Assembly (NCBI RefSeq): GCF_964229645.1
Contig: NZ_CAXREX010000214.1
Coordinates: 1-14,174 of the forward strand
Reading direction: 5' to 3'
Length of the DNA: 14,174 bases
DNA from: Nioella sp964229645
GTDB lineage: Bacteria; Pseudomonadota; Alphaproteobacteria; Rhodobacterales; Rhodobacteraceae
The position numbers and the translations under genes are program-made. The first letter of the stretch is position 1. Each line of letters starts with the position of its first letter. Under the pieces are notes generated by a model. The model was not told the DNA's origin. It was given only the letters and a program-made list of their open reading frames with translations, and did not search any database. Below, piece by piece: positions 6,513-13,646 of the stretch.

Positions 6513-7652
6513 CTATCGTGCGACATGATCCTTGTGCTGTTGCAGGGCGAAGCGGTCGGTCATGCCGGCGATATAATCCGCGACCAGCCGTGCCCGCGCG
6601 GTCTCGTCACCGGCCTGTGCCACGTCGCTTTGCCATTCCTCGGGCAAGAGATCGGGGCGCGCCATGTAAAGAGGGAAGAGCTCTTCGACCACGCAGGTCA
6701 CGCGCTTGCGCATCTCGACCACCGAGGGCGCGCGGTACATGCGCGAGAAGAGGAAGGCGCGGATCTCCTTCAACTGGGTGAAGAGCCCGTGCGAGAAGCG
6801 CACCATGGGCCGCCCAGCCCCGCGCAGCGCCGCCACGTCGGCGGGCGCGGCCTCGGCCAGCCGGGCGCGGCTTTCGTCGATGACGTCCGAGACCATGACC
6901 CCGAAAACGCGCCGCAGCGCCTCGGCCCGGCGGCGCTTGGGGTCGAGCCCCGGGAACAGCCGGTCAACCTCGGCATAGGCCGCACCGACGATGGGCAGAT
7001 CGGCCGCCTCGGCATCGGTGAAGAGCCCCGCGCGCAGCCCGTCGGCCAGGTCGTGATTGTTATAGGCAATATCGTCCGAGACGGCCGCGACCTGCGCCTC
7101 GCCCGAGGCGTGGGTGTGAAGCTCCAGGTCATGGCGCGCGTTGTAATCGGCCAGCGCGAAGGGCAGCGCGCCGGTGACCGGGCCATTGTGCTTGGCGATC
7201 CCTTCCAGCGTTTCCCAGGTCAGGTTGAGCCCGTCAAAGCCTGCGTAGCTGCGCTCCAGCGAGGTCACGATCTTCAGCGCCTGCGCATTGTGATCGAAGC
7301 CGCCATGGGGCGCCATCAGCGCATCGAGCGCATCCTCGCCGGTATGCCCGAAGGGCGTGTGGCCCAGGTCATGGGCCAGCGCCACCGCTTCGGTCAGGTC
7401 CTCGTTCAGGCCAAGCGCGCGAGCGATGGTGCGCGCCACCTGCGCCACCTCGATGGAATGGGTCAGCCGGGTGCGGAAATGGTCGCCCTCATGTTCCACG
7501 AAGACCTGGGTCTTGTGCTTGAGACGTCGGAAGGCCCCCGCGTGGATGATCCGGTCGCGGTCGCGCTGGAAGGGCGAGCGGAAAGCGCTCTCCTCCTCGG
7601 GGTAAAGCCTGCCACGGCTTTCGTCCGGATTGCAGGCATAGGGTGCTGCCAT
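6513..7652 (-). CDS. dgt: deoxyguanosinetriphosphate triphosphohydrolase-like HD protein
   Basis: Dgt-type enzymes cleave dNTPs to deoxynucleosides and triphosphate and so tune dNTP pools. The 379-residue protein carries the metal-binding HD site: H65 in RTRLTHSIEVAQ, the pair H94-D95 in AHDLGHTPFGH with H98 and H103, and the later Asp in SDDIAYNNHD (about 192-201). The length matches the shorter 'Dgt-like' subfamily of alphaproteobacteria rather than the E. coli enzyme of about 505 residues. I chose the ATG at 7652, preceded by AAGGAGG eight bases upstream; the longer frame to 7727 runs through the intergenic region. It diverges from erpA, and a consensus DnaA box lies 51 bases upstream of the start. 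Substrate preference cannot be read from the sequence. Confidence 0.93.
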   Translation of the reverse strand: MAAPYACNPDESRGRLYPEEESAFRSPFQRDRDRIIHAGAFRRLKHKTQVFVEHEGDHFRTRLTHSIEVAQVARTIARALGLNEDLTEAVALAHDLGHTPFGHTGEDALDALMAPHGGFDHNAQALKIVTSLERSYAGFDGLNLTWETLEGIAKHNGPVTGALPFALADYNARHDLELHTHASGEAQVAAVSDDIAYNNHDLADGLRAGLFTDAEAADLPIVGAAYAEVDRLFPGLDPKRRRAEALRRVFGVMVSDVIDESRARLAEAAPADVAALRGAGRPMVRFSHGLFTQLKEIRAFLFSRMYRAPSVVEMRKRVTCVVEELFPLYMARPDLLPEEWQSDVAQAGDETARARLVADYIAGMTDRFALQQHKDHVAR

Positions 7653-7702
7653 CGCCCCTGCCTCCTTCTGCCTTGTGGTCCCCACGGCTCTGACGGCCGC
7701 AT

Positions 7703-7711
7703 TTATCCACA
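7703..7711 (+). promoter_or_regulatory. consensus DnaA box between dgt and erpA
   Basis: The 9-mer TTATCCACA matches the high-affinity DnaA-box consensus exactly. It sits in the dgt-erpA divergent region, 51 bases upstream of the dgt ATG. In this GC-rich setting a chance match within 14 kb on either strand is unlikely (a rough composition estimate gives a few percent). It is a single box, so an origin is not implied; DnaA control of dgt is the simpler idea. Confidence 0.5.
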
Positions 7712-7756
7712 GGCTATAGCACCGCAATGGCGCAGTGGCGAGGGGTCCTGCCCCCC

Positions 7757-7785
7757 TTGAGCCGCCGCGCCAGCGCGCCTATCTT
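7757..7785 (+). promoter_or_regulatory. candidate sigma70 promoter of erpA
   Basis: TTGAGC (7757-7762, four of six) and TATCTT (7780-7785, four of six) are separated by exactly 17 bases. The predicted start near 7792 gives a leader of about 32 bases before erpA. A palindrome at 7783-7795 overlaps the -10 and start point. Confidence 0.5.
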
Positions 7786-7795
7786 GTCGGACAAG
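7783..7795. promoter_or_regulatory. palindromic operator candidate over the erpA start site
   Basis: CTTGTC-G-GACAAG is a perfect 6+1+6 inverted repeat. A second inverted repeat, TGTCGG (7785-7790) and CCGACA (7797-7802), interlocks with it. The position over the -10 and predicted transcription start is that of a classical repressor site. Because erpA is an iron-sulfur gene, an iron- or cluster-sensing regulator (IscR type, as inferred in the literature for Rhodobacterales iron regulons) is a reasonable guess. I cannot match the site to a known matrix here. Confidence 0.45.
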
Positions 7796-7823
7796 ACCGA
7801 CAGCCCATCCCGGAGCCGCGCCC

Positions 7824-8153
7824 ATGCTGACCCTGCCCCCGAAAGTGACCGACCGCGCCTTTGCCCGGATCGCCGAGATCAACGCGGCCTCGGGCGAGGG
7901 AAAGGCGCTGCGCGTGGCGGTCGAGGGCGGCGGATGCTCTGGCTTCCAGTATGAAATTTCGCTGGACGATCCGGGCGAGGATGACCTGGTGCTGGAAGGC
8001 GCGGGCCAGAAGGTGGTGATCGACAGCGTTTCGCTGCCCTTCCTGACGGATGCGGTGATCGACTTCACCGAGGAACTCATCGGCGCGCGCTTCACCATCG
8101 AGAACCCGAACGCCACCTCGTCCTGCGGGTGCGGCACCTCGTTCTCGATGTAA
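7824..8153 (+). CDS. erpA: A-type iron-sulfur carrier / insertion protein ErpA
   Basis: A-type carriers accept Fe-S clusters from the scaffold and deliver them to apo-enzymes in the cytoplasm. The 109-residue protein has the family signature with its three ligand cysteines: C38 in GGGCSGFQYE, and C101 and C103 in SSCGCGTSFS near the C-terminus. Full length is about 110, so it is intact. GGAG lies eight bases before the ATG. It stands alone, not inside a suf or isc operon, which favours ErpA over SufA/IscA; the three are hard to separate by sequence alone. It diverges from dgt and has its own promoter-operator region. Confidence 0.9.
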   Translation: MLTLPPKVTDRAFARIAEINAASGEGKALRVAVEGGGCSGFQYEISLDDPGEDDLVLEGAGQKVVIDSVSLPFLTDAVIDFTEELIGARFTIENPNATSSCGCGTSFSM

Positions 8154-8185
8154 TCGTCCCCTACCATCTCCCGGCTTTCATCGAC

Positions 8186-8232
8186 CTGACCTGGGCTTGA
8201 CCCCGAACAGGGCCCTGCGCCAGGCGGGTCAG
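8186..8232. terminator. weak hairpin between convergent genes
   Basis: CTGACCTGG (8186-8194) can pair with CCAGG (8220-8224) and TCAG (8229-8232), with a four-base bulge and a long loop. It lies between erpA and the converging 443-residue gene. No T-run follows on either strand, so any terminator role is tentative. Confidence 0.2.
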
Positions 8233-8247
8233 CCACCGGGGCGCGCG

Positions 8248-9579
8248 TCAGTCATTCGACATCGACTGGGTCGGCAGGGTTGCCCCGCCCGACAGCGACA
8301 TGGCCTGCCCGAGCCCCGCCAGCAGCTCGAGCGTGTCGGTGGGCTGCAACAGGGCGTCGGCCCGTTCTGCCGCCTCGGCAAGCGCCAGCAGCGCGGAGGC
8401 GTCGAGCGCTTCGCCCGTCCCAAGCACCGATAGCGCCTGGTCGATGGCGGCAACCGCGCGCTGTTCCGCGCTGTCGGCAGGGCTGGTCACCGCAGGGGCC
8501 GCGGGGCGCGGGGCGGCGGGGGGCGCAATGGTGCGCGTGCCGAGGGCCACCGCGCTGCCTGCGGCGGGGGCGGCATCGGCCATCTCGGCCTCCCTCTCCT
8601 GCTCGGCCTCGGCATCGCGACGGGCCAGGCCCGGTGCCTCGGCCCGTTCGGCCAGGATCGGGCGCAGGTGATCGGCACGGGCCTGAAGACGCGCCGAGGC
8701 TTCCTCCAGAAGCAGGTCATGCAGCCTGCCCGGTTCAGTAATCGCGGCCAGTCGGAGGAGCTGTGTGGTGGGCATGGCAGCGAAGCCTTCGCGCGCGGTC
8801 ATTTGCGCCAGCGCATCGCCGCTTGCAGCAGCTTCGCCGGGCAGTCCGAAGAGATCGGCCAAAAGCCCTGCCTCAACCAGCAGCGCACGGCGATCGGCCG
8901 GGGCGGCGTCGCGGTCAAGCGCCAGGATCTGCGCCCGCGCGGCAAGCCAGTCATAGGCGCGGTCAGCCACGCTGCCCTCGGGCGCGGACGGGCCGGGAAC
9001 GGGGGGCACGAGCTCCAGCGCGGCCAGCGCGGCGGGCGCAGGGCTGGCCGCGCGCGACCAGACCGCCTCGGCTTCGCCAAGGGCGTGGTAATAGAGCGGG
9101 TCGCAGCAGCCCACCTCGTTGGCCAGGTCCGTCCAGCGGGCGCGTTCAACCAGGCGGGCGACATCGTCTTCGGCCCACTCCGGCAGGCGAGCGGCCACGG
9201 TGCGGATCGCGGCCAGCGCGGGCGCGAGCGCCTCAAGCGCCTCGGCCTCGCTCACCACGCCTGCATCGACCGCCGCCGACCAGTCGGCCAGCGAAATCTG
9301 CTGCGTCGCGAAAAAGGCGTCATGCTGCATCCAGCGATCGGTCAGGATCGTGGCCCAGCTGTCGATGTAGCGCCGGGAAAAACCGACCCCCGCCGCATCG
9401 AACGCCTCGGCCAGCCGCGCACGCACCGGGGCGGGCCTGTGACCAGCGCTTTGTGCGTCGTAGAGTGCGACGACCTCGGCATTGAGCGCCGAAACACCGT
9501 CAGCCCCCTGCGCACGAAGGGCGAAGGGGGCCGCGATCAGGACGGCAAGGGCAAGGACGAAACTGAGGGTTCGGAGCAT
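8248..9579 (-). CDS. periplasmic helical protein of unknown function, 443 aa
   Basis: I do not recognise a family. The product starts MLRTLSFVLALAVLIAAPFA with a Sec signal peptide, likely cut after LRA at about 23. The mature part is Ala/Glu/Leu-rich and almost entirely predicted helix, resembling helical-repeat or scaffolding proteins. A Cys-Cys pair sits at 158-159 (EVGCCDPLYYH). A Pro/Ala-rich linker at about 345-375 separates a C-terminal helical segment that ends GGATLPTQSMSND. No catalytic motif is visible. The ATG at 9579 lies 18 bases after the stop of the 42-residue gene and has no strong Shine-Dalgarno, so translation is probably coupled to it. Both products are exported, which suggests a shared envelope role. 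This pair sits between erpA and xth. Confidence 0.85.
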   Translation of the reverse strand: MLRTLSFVLALAVLIAAPFALRAQGADGVSALNAEVVALYDAQSAGHRPAPVRARLAEAFDAAGVGFSRRYIDSWATILTDRWMQHDAFFATQQISLADWSAAVDAGVVSEAEALEALAPALAAIRTVAARLPEWAEDDVARLVERARWTDLANEVGCCDPLYYHALGEAEAVWSRAASPAPAALAALELVPPVPGPSAPEGSVADRAYDWLAARAQILALDRDAAPADRRALLVEAGLLADLFGLPGEAAASGDALAQMTAREGFAAMPTTQLLRLAAITEPGRLHDLLLEEASARLQARADHLRPILAERAEAPGLARRDAEAEQEREAEMADAAPAAGSAVALGTRTIAPPAAPRPAAPAVTSPADSAEQRAVAAIDQALSVLGTGEALDASALLALAEAAERADALLQPTDTLELLAGLGQAMSLSGGATLPTQSMSND

Positions 9580-9597
9580 GGCAATCCGTTTCTGGGG

Positions 9598-9726
9598 TCA
9601 GTAGAGCGACGACACGAGGCTTTGCAGCGCCGGGCCGATCGGGGTGCCGGAGGTGCCCCCCTGCGCCATAACGCGCGCGGGAAGCAGGAGGAAGAGGATG
9701 AAAAGGGCGGTCAGGAAATTACGCAT
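9598..9726 (-). CDS. 42-residue secreted pre-peptide
   Basis: A short frame starts at the ATG complement of 9724-9726 and ends TGA at 9598. Residues 1-21 form a textbook signal peptide: MRNF, then TALFILFLLLPA, then RVMA with a cut before Q22. The predicted mature peptide is only 21 residues. It starts QGGTSGTPIGPA and ends SLVSSLY, with no cysteine and no charge. CGGAG is present 12 bases before the ATG. It is followed after 18 bases by the 443-residue periplasmic protein gene, and a promoter-like AT-rich region lies upstream. The codons are GC-rich like the neighbours. It could be a leader whose translation sets expression of the next gene, or an exported peptide partner; a remnant N-terminus of a decayed gene is the alternative. 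Confidence 0.65.
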   Translation of the reverse strand: MRNFLTALFILFLLLPARVMAQGGTSGTPIGPALQSLVSSLY

Positions 9727-9777
9727 GAGTCCGCTGAACTCCGAAAATGTCGTGGTCCGAAATCGTCATGCATCAAT

Positions 9778-9794
9778 AGTGTCATATTAACACT
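9778..9794. promoter_or_regulatory. 17-base inverted repeat in an AT-rich divergent region
   Basis: AGTGT-catatta-ACACT is a 5+7+5 inverted repeat in the only strongly AT-rich patch of the window, between the pre-peptide gene (52 bases away) and xth. In the minus direction it overlaps a possible promoter: TTGCCT (complement of 9798-9803), a 17-base spacer, then CACTAT. The layout resembles a dimeric repressor site, but I cannot name the regulator. Confidence 0.4.
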
Positions 9795-9821
9795 TAAAAG
9801 GCAAGTCCCCGGACATTGCCC

Positions 9822-9850
9822 TTGGCTTTCGGGGCTGAAGCAGCGAAAAT
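9822..9850 (+). promoter_or_regulatory. candidate sigma70 promoter of xth
   Basis: TTGGCT (9822-9827, four of six) and GAAAAT (9845-9850, four of six) are separated by exactly 17 bases. The predicted leader before the xth ATG at 9893 is about 35 bases. A short palindrome GGAA-T-TTCC lies at the expected transcription start. Confidence 0.45.
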
Positions 9851-9892
9851 CGAAGGAATTTCCGTAGATTGAACACGAACAGGGCGGGCAGG

Positions 9893-10675
9893 ATGAAGAT
9901 CGCAACCTTCAACATCAATGGAATCAAGGCCCGCCACGTGGCGCTGTGCGACTGGCTGGACGAATCGCAGCCCGACGTCGCGCTGCTGCAGGAGATCAAG
10001 TCCGTGGACGAGAACTTTCCGCGCGAACTGTTCGAAGAACGCGGCTACAACGTGCAAACCCACGGGCAGAAGAGCTTCAACGGGGTGGCGATCCTGTCGA
10101 AACTGCCGCTGGAGGACGTCACGCGCGGCCTGCCCGGGGATGACGCGGACGAACAGGCGCGCTGGATCGAGGCGACCGTCGTGGGCAAAGCGAGCGCGGT
10201 GCGGCTCTGCGGGCTTTACCTGCCCAATGGCAACCCCTGCCCCGGACCCAAATACGACTACAAGCTCGCGTGGATGGCACGGATGGAGGCGCGGGCCCGG
10301 GCGCTGCTGGAAGAGGAAATCCCTGTCGTGATGGCGGGCGACTACAACATCATTCCGCAGGACGAGGATGCCGCCCGGCCCGAGGCCTGGCGCGAGGACG
10401 CGCTGGCACGACCCGAAAGCCGCGCCGCCTATCGGCGGATCCTGAACCTGGGCTTCACGGAAGCCTTCCGCGCGCGGGTTCAGGGGCCGGAGCACTATTC
10501 CTTCTGGGATTATCAGGCCGGTGCCTGGCAGAGAAACGACGGCATCCGCATCGACCACCTGCTGCTGAGCCCGCAGGCCGCGGACCTGCTGGCCGATTGC
10601 CGGATCGACAAGGAGACTCGGGGGCGCGACAAGCCGTCGGACCACGTGCCGGTCTGGATCGAGCTGGCCGCCTGA
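9893..10675 (+). CDS. xth: exodeoxyribonuclease III
   Basis: Xth is a metal-dependent exonuclease and AP endonuclease of the endonuclease/exonuclease/phosphatase fold that repairs abasic and 3'-blocked DNA. The 260-residue protein begins MKIATFNINGIKAR with metal ligand N7. E34 lies in LLQEIK. GLYLPNG follows, then D150 and N152 in MAGDYNI, and WDYQAGAWQRNDGIRIDHLL. The catalytic H251 is in KPSDHVPVW at the C-terminus. Length is close to the E. coli enzyme. I chose the ATG at 9893, eight codons inside the longer frame, because it gives the family's usual N-terminus and is directly preceded by a G-rich AGGGCGGGCAGG. It diverges from the pre-peptide gene and is followed within two bases by repeat copy B. 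Confidence 0.95.
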   Translation: MKIATFNINGIKARHVALCDWLDESQPDVALLQEIKSVDENFPRELFEERGYNVQTHGQKSFNGVAILSKLPLEDVTRGLPGDDADEQARWIEATVVGKASAVRLCGLYLPNGNPCPGPKYDYKLAWMARMEARARALLEEEIPVVMAGDYNIIPQDEDAARPEAWREDALARPESRAAYRRILNLGFTEAFRARVQGPEHYSFWDYQAGAWQRNDGIRIDHLLLSPQAADLLADCRIDKETRGRDKPSDHVPVWIELAA

Positions 10676-10677
10676 CC

Positions 10678-10857
10678 TCGCCGCGCAAGCGCGCGTCGAC
10701 CCGGGCGCGCCCCTCGTCGACCCCCGCTATGGCGGGGGCACTCCTTGGGTCGCAGTTGCCACGGAGACCCGGAAATGGGCGGCGCGAGCCTGTGCCGGCA
10801 GGGCAGACCGACGGGGCGGGACGCCTCCGGCGGGAGTATTTCGGCCAAGAAGAAGCG
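10678..10857 (+). repeat. composite 3'-UTR repeat element, copy B
   Basis: The element starts two bases after the xth stop codon and reads in the same direction as xth. Its parts are TCGCCGCGC (10678-10686); GCGCGTCGACC (10691-10701); 19 bases; a seven-pair hairpin CCCCCGC-TATG-GCGGGGG (10721-10738); 95 bases including CCTCCGGCGG; and the terminal motif GAGTATTT-CGG-CCAAGAAGAAGCG (10834-10857), which is 21 of 24 identical to copy A. Its far end touches the stop codon of the converging monooxygenase gene at 10859. The element therefore fills the whole gap between two convergent genes and may end both transcripts. Confidence 0.7.
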
Positions 10858-10858
10858 A

Positions 10859-12031
10859 CTAGCGGGCGCGGGTGACGTCGTGGCCGTAGAGCCATTCGAA
10901 GCGGTTTGCCGCCAGTTGCGGGGCAAACCGCCCGCCGAGCCTGAGCGCCAGATGTGCAGCGGCGCGGTAAGGGCCGGGGCGCAGGTGGTAGTTCTCGGCA
11001 TTCCTGGAGGCAGCCTCGACGATGCGGGCCACGCGCTTGCGGCGAAGGCCTGCGTAGCGGGTGAAGGCGGTGGCGATGTCGTCTTCCTGGTCAAGCGCAT
11101 CGGCCAGCACCCAGGCATCTTCCAGCGCCATGTTGGCGCCCTGCGCCAGGAAGGGCAGCGTCGGATGCGCGGCATCGCCCAGAAGCGCGACCCGCCCCTG
11201 GGACCAGTGCTTGGCCACCGGGTGACGGAAGAGCCCCCACAGGTAGACACCATCGGCACGGAACAGCAGATCGCGGATCTCGGGCGCGAAATCGGCGAAG
11301 GCGGCACGCAGGATCTCGGGCCTGTCCTTGTGGTTCCAGCCCTCGGCGGCCCACCCGTCGCGTTCCTCGACCGCGACCACGTTCATCAGCTCGCCCCCGC
11401 GCAGGGGATAGGTCACGATATGCCGGCCCGGCCCCATATGCACCGTGGCCTCGGGCGGGGTGTCAGGTTTGTCCAGCGGGATCGTGCAGCGCCAGGCGAC
11501 CTGGCCGGTGAAGAAGGGCCGCGTGGCCGGGTTGAGGGCAGCCCGGCTGGGGGAATGAAGCCCGTCGGCCCCGATGAGGAGCGGCACGGCTTCCGTGGCC
11601 CCGCCCTCGAAGGTGAGCCTGGCCTCGGCATCGCCCGGTTCGACCGCGATAACCTTGCGGCCCAGTTCCACGGTGACGCCCGCGGCCTGCGCGCCCTGTC
11701 GCAGGATCTCGATCAGGTCAGCCCGGTGGGTCAGGTGATAGGGCCGGTCGGCGCGGTCGAGCGTCATGCGGAAGACCTCGTCGCCGCGGCGGAAATCGCG
11801 CAGCACCACCGCGCGCGCCTGGGGGGCCGCGGCGTCCAGGGCCGCGCCCAGGCCAAGCGCCTGCATCACCACCGCGCCGTTGGGGCTGACCTGGAGTCCG
11901 GCTCCGACCTCGCGGATCGCGTCGGCCTGATCGAGCACCCGCACCTGTGCGCCGCGCTGCGCCAGAGCCGTGGCCACCGCCAGCCCTCCGATGCCCGCGC
12001 CCAATACGGTGATGTCCTGCCCGATCAACAT
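10859..12031 (-). CDS. group A FAD-dependent monooxygenase (salicylate hydroxylase-like)
   Basis: Flavoprotein hydroxylases of this class use NAD(P)H, O2 and FAD to hydroxylate aromatic or related rings. The 390-residue protein shows the Rossmann FAD motif GAGIGG at 11-16, GAGLQVSPNG at 43-52, the DG motif LLIGADGLHSPSR at 151-163, and the FAD-ribityl GD motif GRVALLGDAAHPTLPFLAQG at 279-298. This places it with the UbiH/salicylate-hydroxylase group; the substrate cannot be read. I chose the ATG at 12031, with AAGGGA about six bases upstream, because the longer frame would translate through an intrinsic terminator. That terminator's T-run ends only 20 bases before the start, so the gene needs either readthrough from dksA or a promoter not visible to me. 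Its 3' end abuts repeat copy B. Confidence 0.9.
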   Translation of the reverse strand: MLIGQDITVLGAGIGGLAVATALAQRGAQVRVLDQADAIREVGAGLQVSPNGAVVMQALGLGAALDAAAPQARAVVLRDFRRGDEVFRMTLDRADRPYHLTHRADLIEILRQGAQAAGVTVELGRKVIAVEPGDAEARLTFEGGATEAVPLLIGADGLHSPSRAALNPATRPFFTGQVAWRCTIPLDKPDTPPEATVHMGPGRHIVTYPLRGGELMNVVAVEERDGWAAEGWNHKDRPEILRAAFADFAPEIRDLLFRADGVYLWGLFRHPVAKHWSQGRVALLGDAAHPTLPFLAQGANMALEDAWVLADALDQEDDIATAFTRYAGLRRKRVARIVEAASRNAENYHLRPGPYRAAAHLALRLGGRFAPQLAANRFEWLYGHDVTRAR

Positions 12032-12050
12032 GGCCTGTCCCTTATCGAAG

Positions 12051-12077
12051 AAAAAACCGGGGCCGCTGGGCCCCGGT
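12051..12077 (-). terminator. intrinsic terminator downstream of dksA
   Basis: On the minus strand a perfect nine-pair stem ACCGGGGCC / GGCCCCGGT with the loop CAGC (12056-12077) is followed by a run of T (complement of 12051-12055, directly continuous with the stem's last T). It lies 61 bases after the dksA stop and just ahead of the monooxygenase start. This is the clearest terminator in the window. Confidence 0.85.
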
Positions 12078-12082
12078 GCGTC

Positions 12083-12102
12083 CGGCCCCGCCTGTGGGGC
12101 CG
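12083..12102 (-). other. second hairpin in tandem before the terminator
   Basis: CGGCCCC (12083-12089) and GGGGCCG (12096-12102) form a seven-pair stem with a six-base loop, five bases before the terminator stem in the dksA message. It has no T-run of its own. It may protect the dksA 3' end or act with the terminator as a double stop. Confidence 0.5.
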
Positions 12103-12138
12103 CCTGTCCTGCGCGCGCCCTGGCGGGCCTGCGCACGG

Positions 12139-12561
12139 TCAGTCGTCGCGGTGGACCTTTTCGCGCCGCTCGTGGCGTTCCTGTGCCTCGAGGCTCAGGG
12201 TCGCGATCGGGCGGGCATCGAGGCGTTTGAGCGAAATCGGCTCACCGGTTTCCTCGCAATAACCATACTCGCCCTCGTCGATGCGACGCAGCGCCGAGTC
12301 GATCTTGGCGATCAGCTTGCGCTGACGGTCGCGGGTGCGCAGTTCCAGGGCCCGGTCGGTTTCCTCGCTGGCCCGGTCGGCCACGTCGGGAATGTTGCGG
12401 GTATCGCCCTGAAGCACGGCAACGGTCGAGCGGCTCTCATCCAGCAGTTCGTTTTTCCAGGTCAGCAATTTGCGGCGGAAATACTCGAGCTGGCGCTCGT
12501 TCATGAAGGGTTCGTCCTCAGCGGGACGGTAATCTTCTGGCAGAAAGACTTCAGCTTTCAT
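12139..12561 (-). CDS. dksA: RNA polymerase-binding transcription factor DksA, degenerate zinc finger
   Basis: DksA enters the RNA polymerase secondary channel and, with ppGpp, redirects transcription during starvation. The 140-residue protein has the N-terminal helix, the coiled coil (about 35-100) with the functional tip DVADRA (D59, D62, A64, equivalent to the E. coli Asp-Asp-Ala tip), and the C-terminal globular region GEYGYCEETGEPI...LDARPIATL. Only one of the four zinc-finger cysteines is present, C102; the others are T105, S123 and A126. Such single-cysteine DksA proteins are known in Rhodobacter relatives and still function. GGGGAG precedes the ATG at 12561. It is transcribed divergently from the MoxR gene and ends at a strong terminator. 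Confidence 0.93.
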   Translation of the reverse strand: MKAEVFLPEDYRPAEDEPFMNERQLEYFRRKLLTWKNELLDESRSTVAVLQGDTRNIPDVADRASEETDRALELRTRDRQRKLIAKIDSALRRIDEGEYGYCEETGEPISLKRLDARPIATLSLEAQERHERREKVHRDD

Positions 12562-12742
12562 GTTTCTCCCCTTAGCGGGACCAAGGCGGCGAACCCGACT
12601 CGCGCAGGGCCTGCCCCCTGGTCACTTGCCGCCCGCTTACAAGAACGCGCTTCCCTTGTCACCCCATGTAATGCCCGCTTGTGGCCCCGGGAAGGCGTGC
12701 TATGGTCGCGCCCGCATCCGGGCAAGAGACTGAGGGAACGTC
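12562..12742. promoter_or_regulatory. divergent dksA / MoxR promoter region
   Basis: This 181-base gap must carry both promoters. For dksA, GTGACA (complement of 12655-12660) and TGTAAG (complement of 12634-12639) are separated by a short 15 bases. For the MoxR gene, TTGTGG (12679-12684) and TATGGT (12701-12706) are separated by 16. Both are weak matches. The MoxR start has the Shine-Dalgarno GAGGGA. I see no palindromic operator. Confidence 0.35.
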
Positions 12743-13585
<843 letters not shown>

Positions 13586-13589
13586 GGCC

Positions 13590-13611
13590 GGGCAGGGCCC
13601 CGCCCCTGCCC
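13590..13611 (+). terminator. hairpin directly after the MoxR gene
   Basis: GGGCAGGG (13590-13597) and CCCTGCCC (13604-13611) form a perfect eight-pair stem with a six-base loop, four bases after the stop codon. No T-run follows, so it may be a Rho-assisted stop or an mRNA 3'-stabilising hairpin that lets downstream genes be read at a lower level. Confidence 0.4.
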
Positions 13612-13646
13612 CGCACTGACCCCGACTTCGCTTGCACCGCTCCTGA

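Noticed and set aside
7703..7711. The DnaA box as part of a replication origin
   Set aside because: Only one box is present, with no cluster, no AT-rich unwinding region and no dnaA or parAB genes nearby.
9787..9797. TTAA words considered as a CtrA site
   Set aside because: The two TTAA words are three bases apart instead of the seven required for the full CtrA box.
9871..9880. Two GAAC words near the xth start, considered as an alphaproteobacterial SOS box
   Set aside because: The LexA site in this class needs GTTC or GAAC half-sites seven bases apart; here the gap is two bases.
12032..12136. N-terminal extension of the monooxygenase by 35 codons
   Set aside because: It would translate through the intrinsic terminator and lies ahead of the FAD Rossmann strand, which should be near residue 8.
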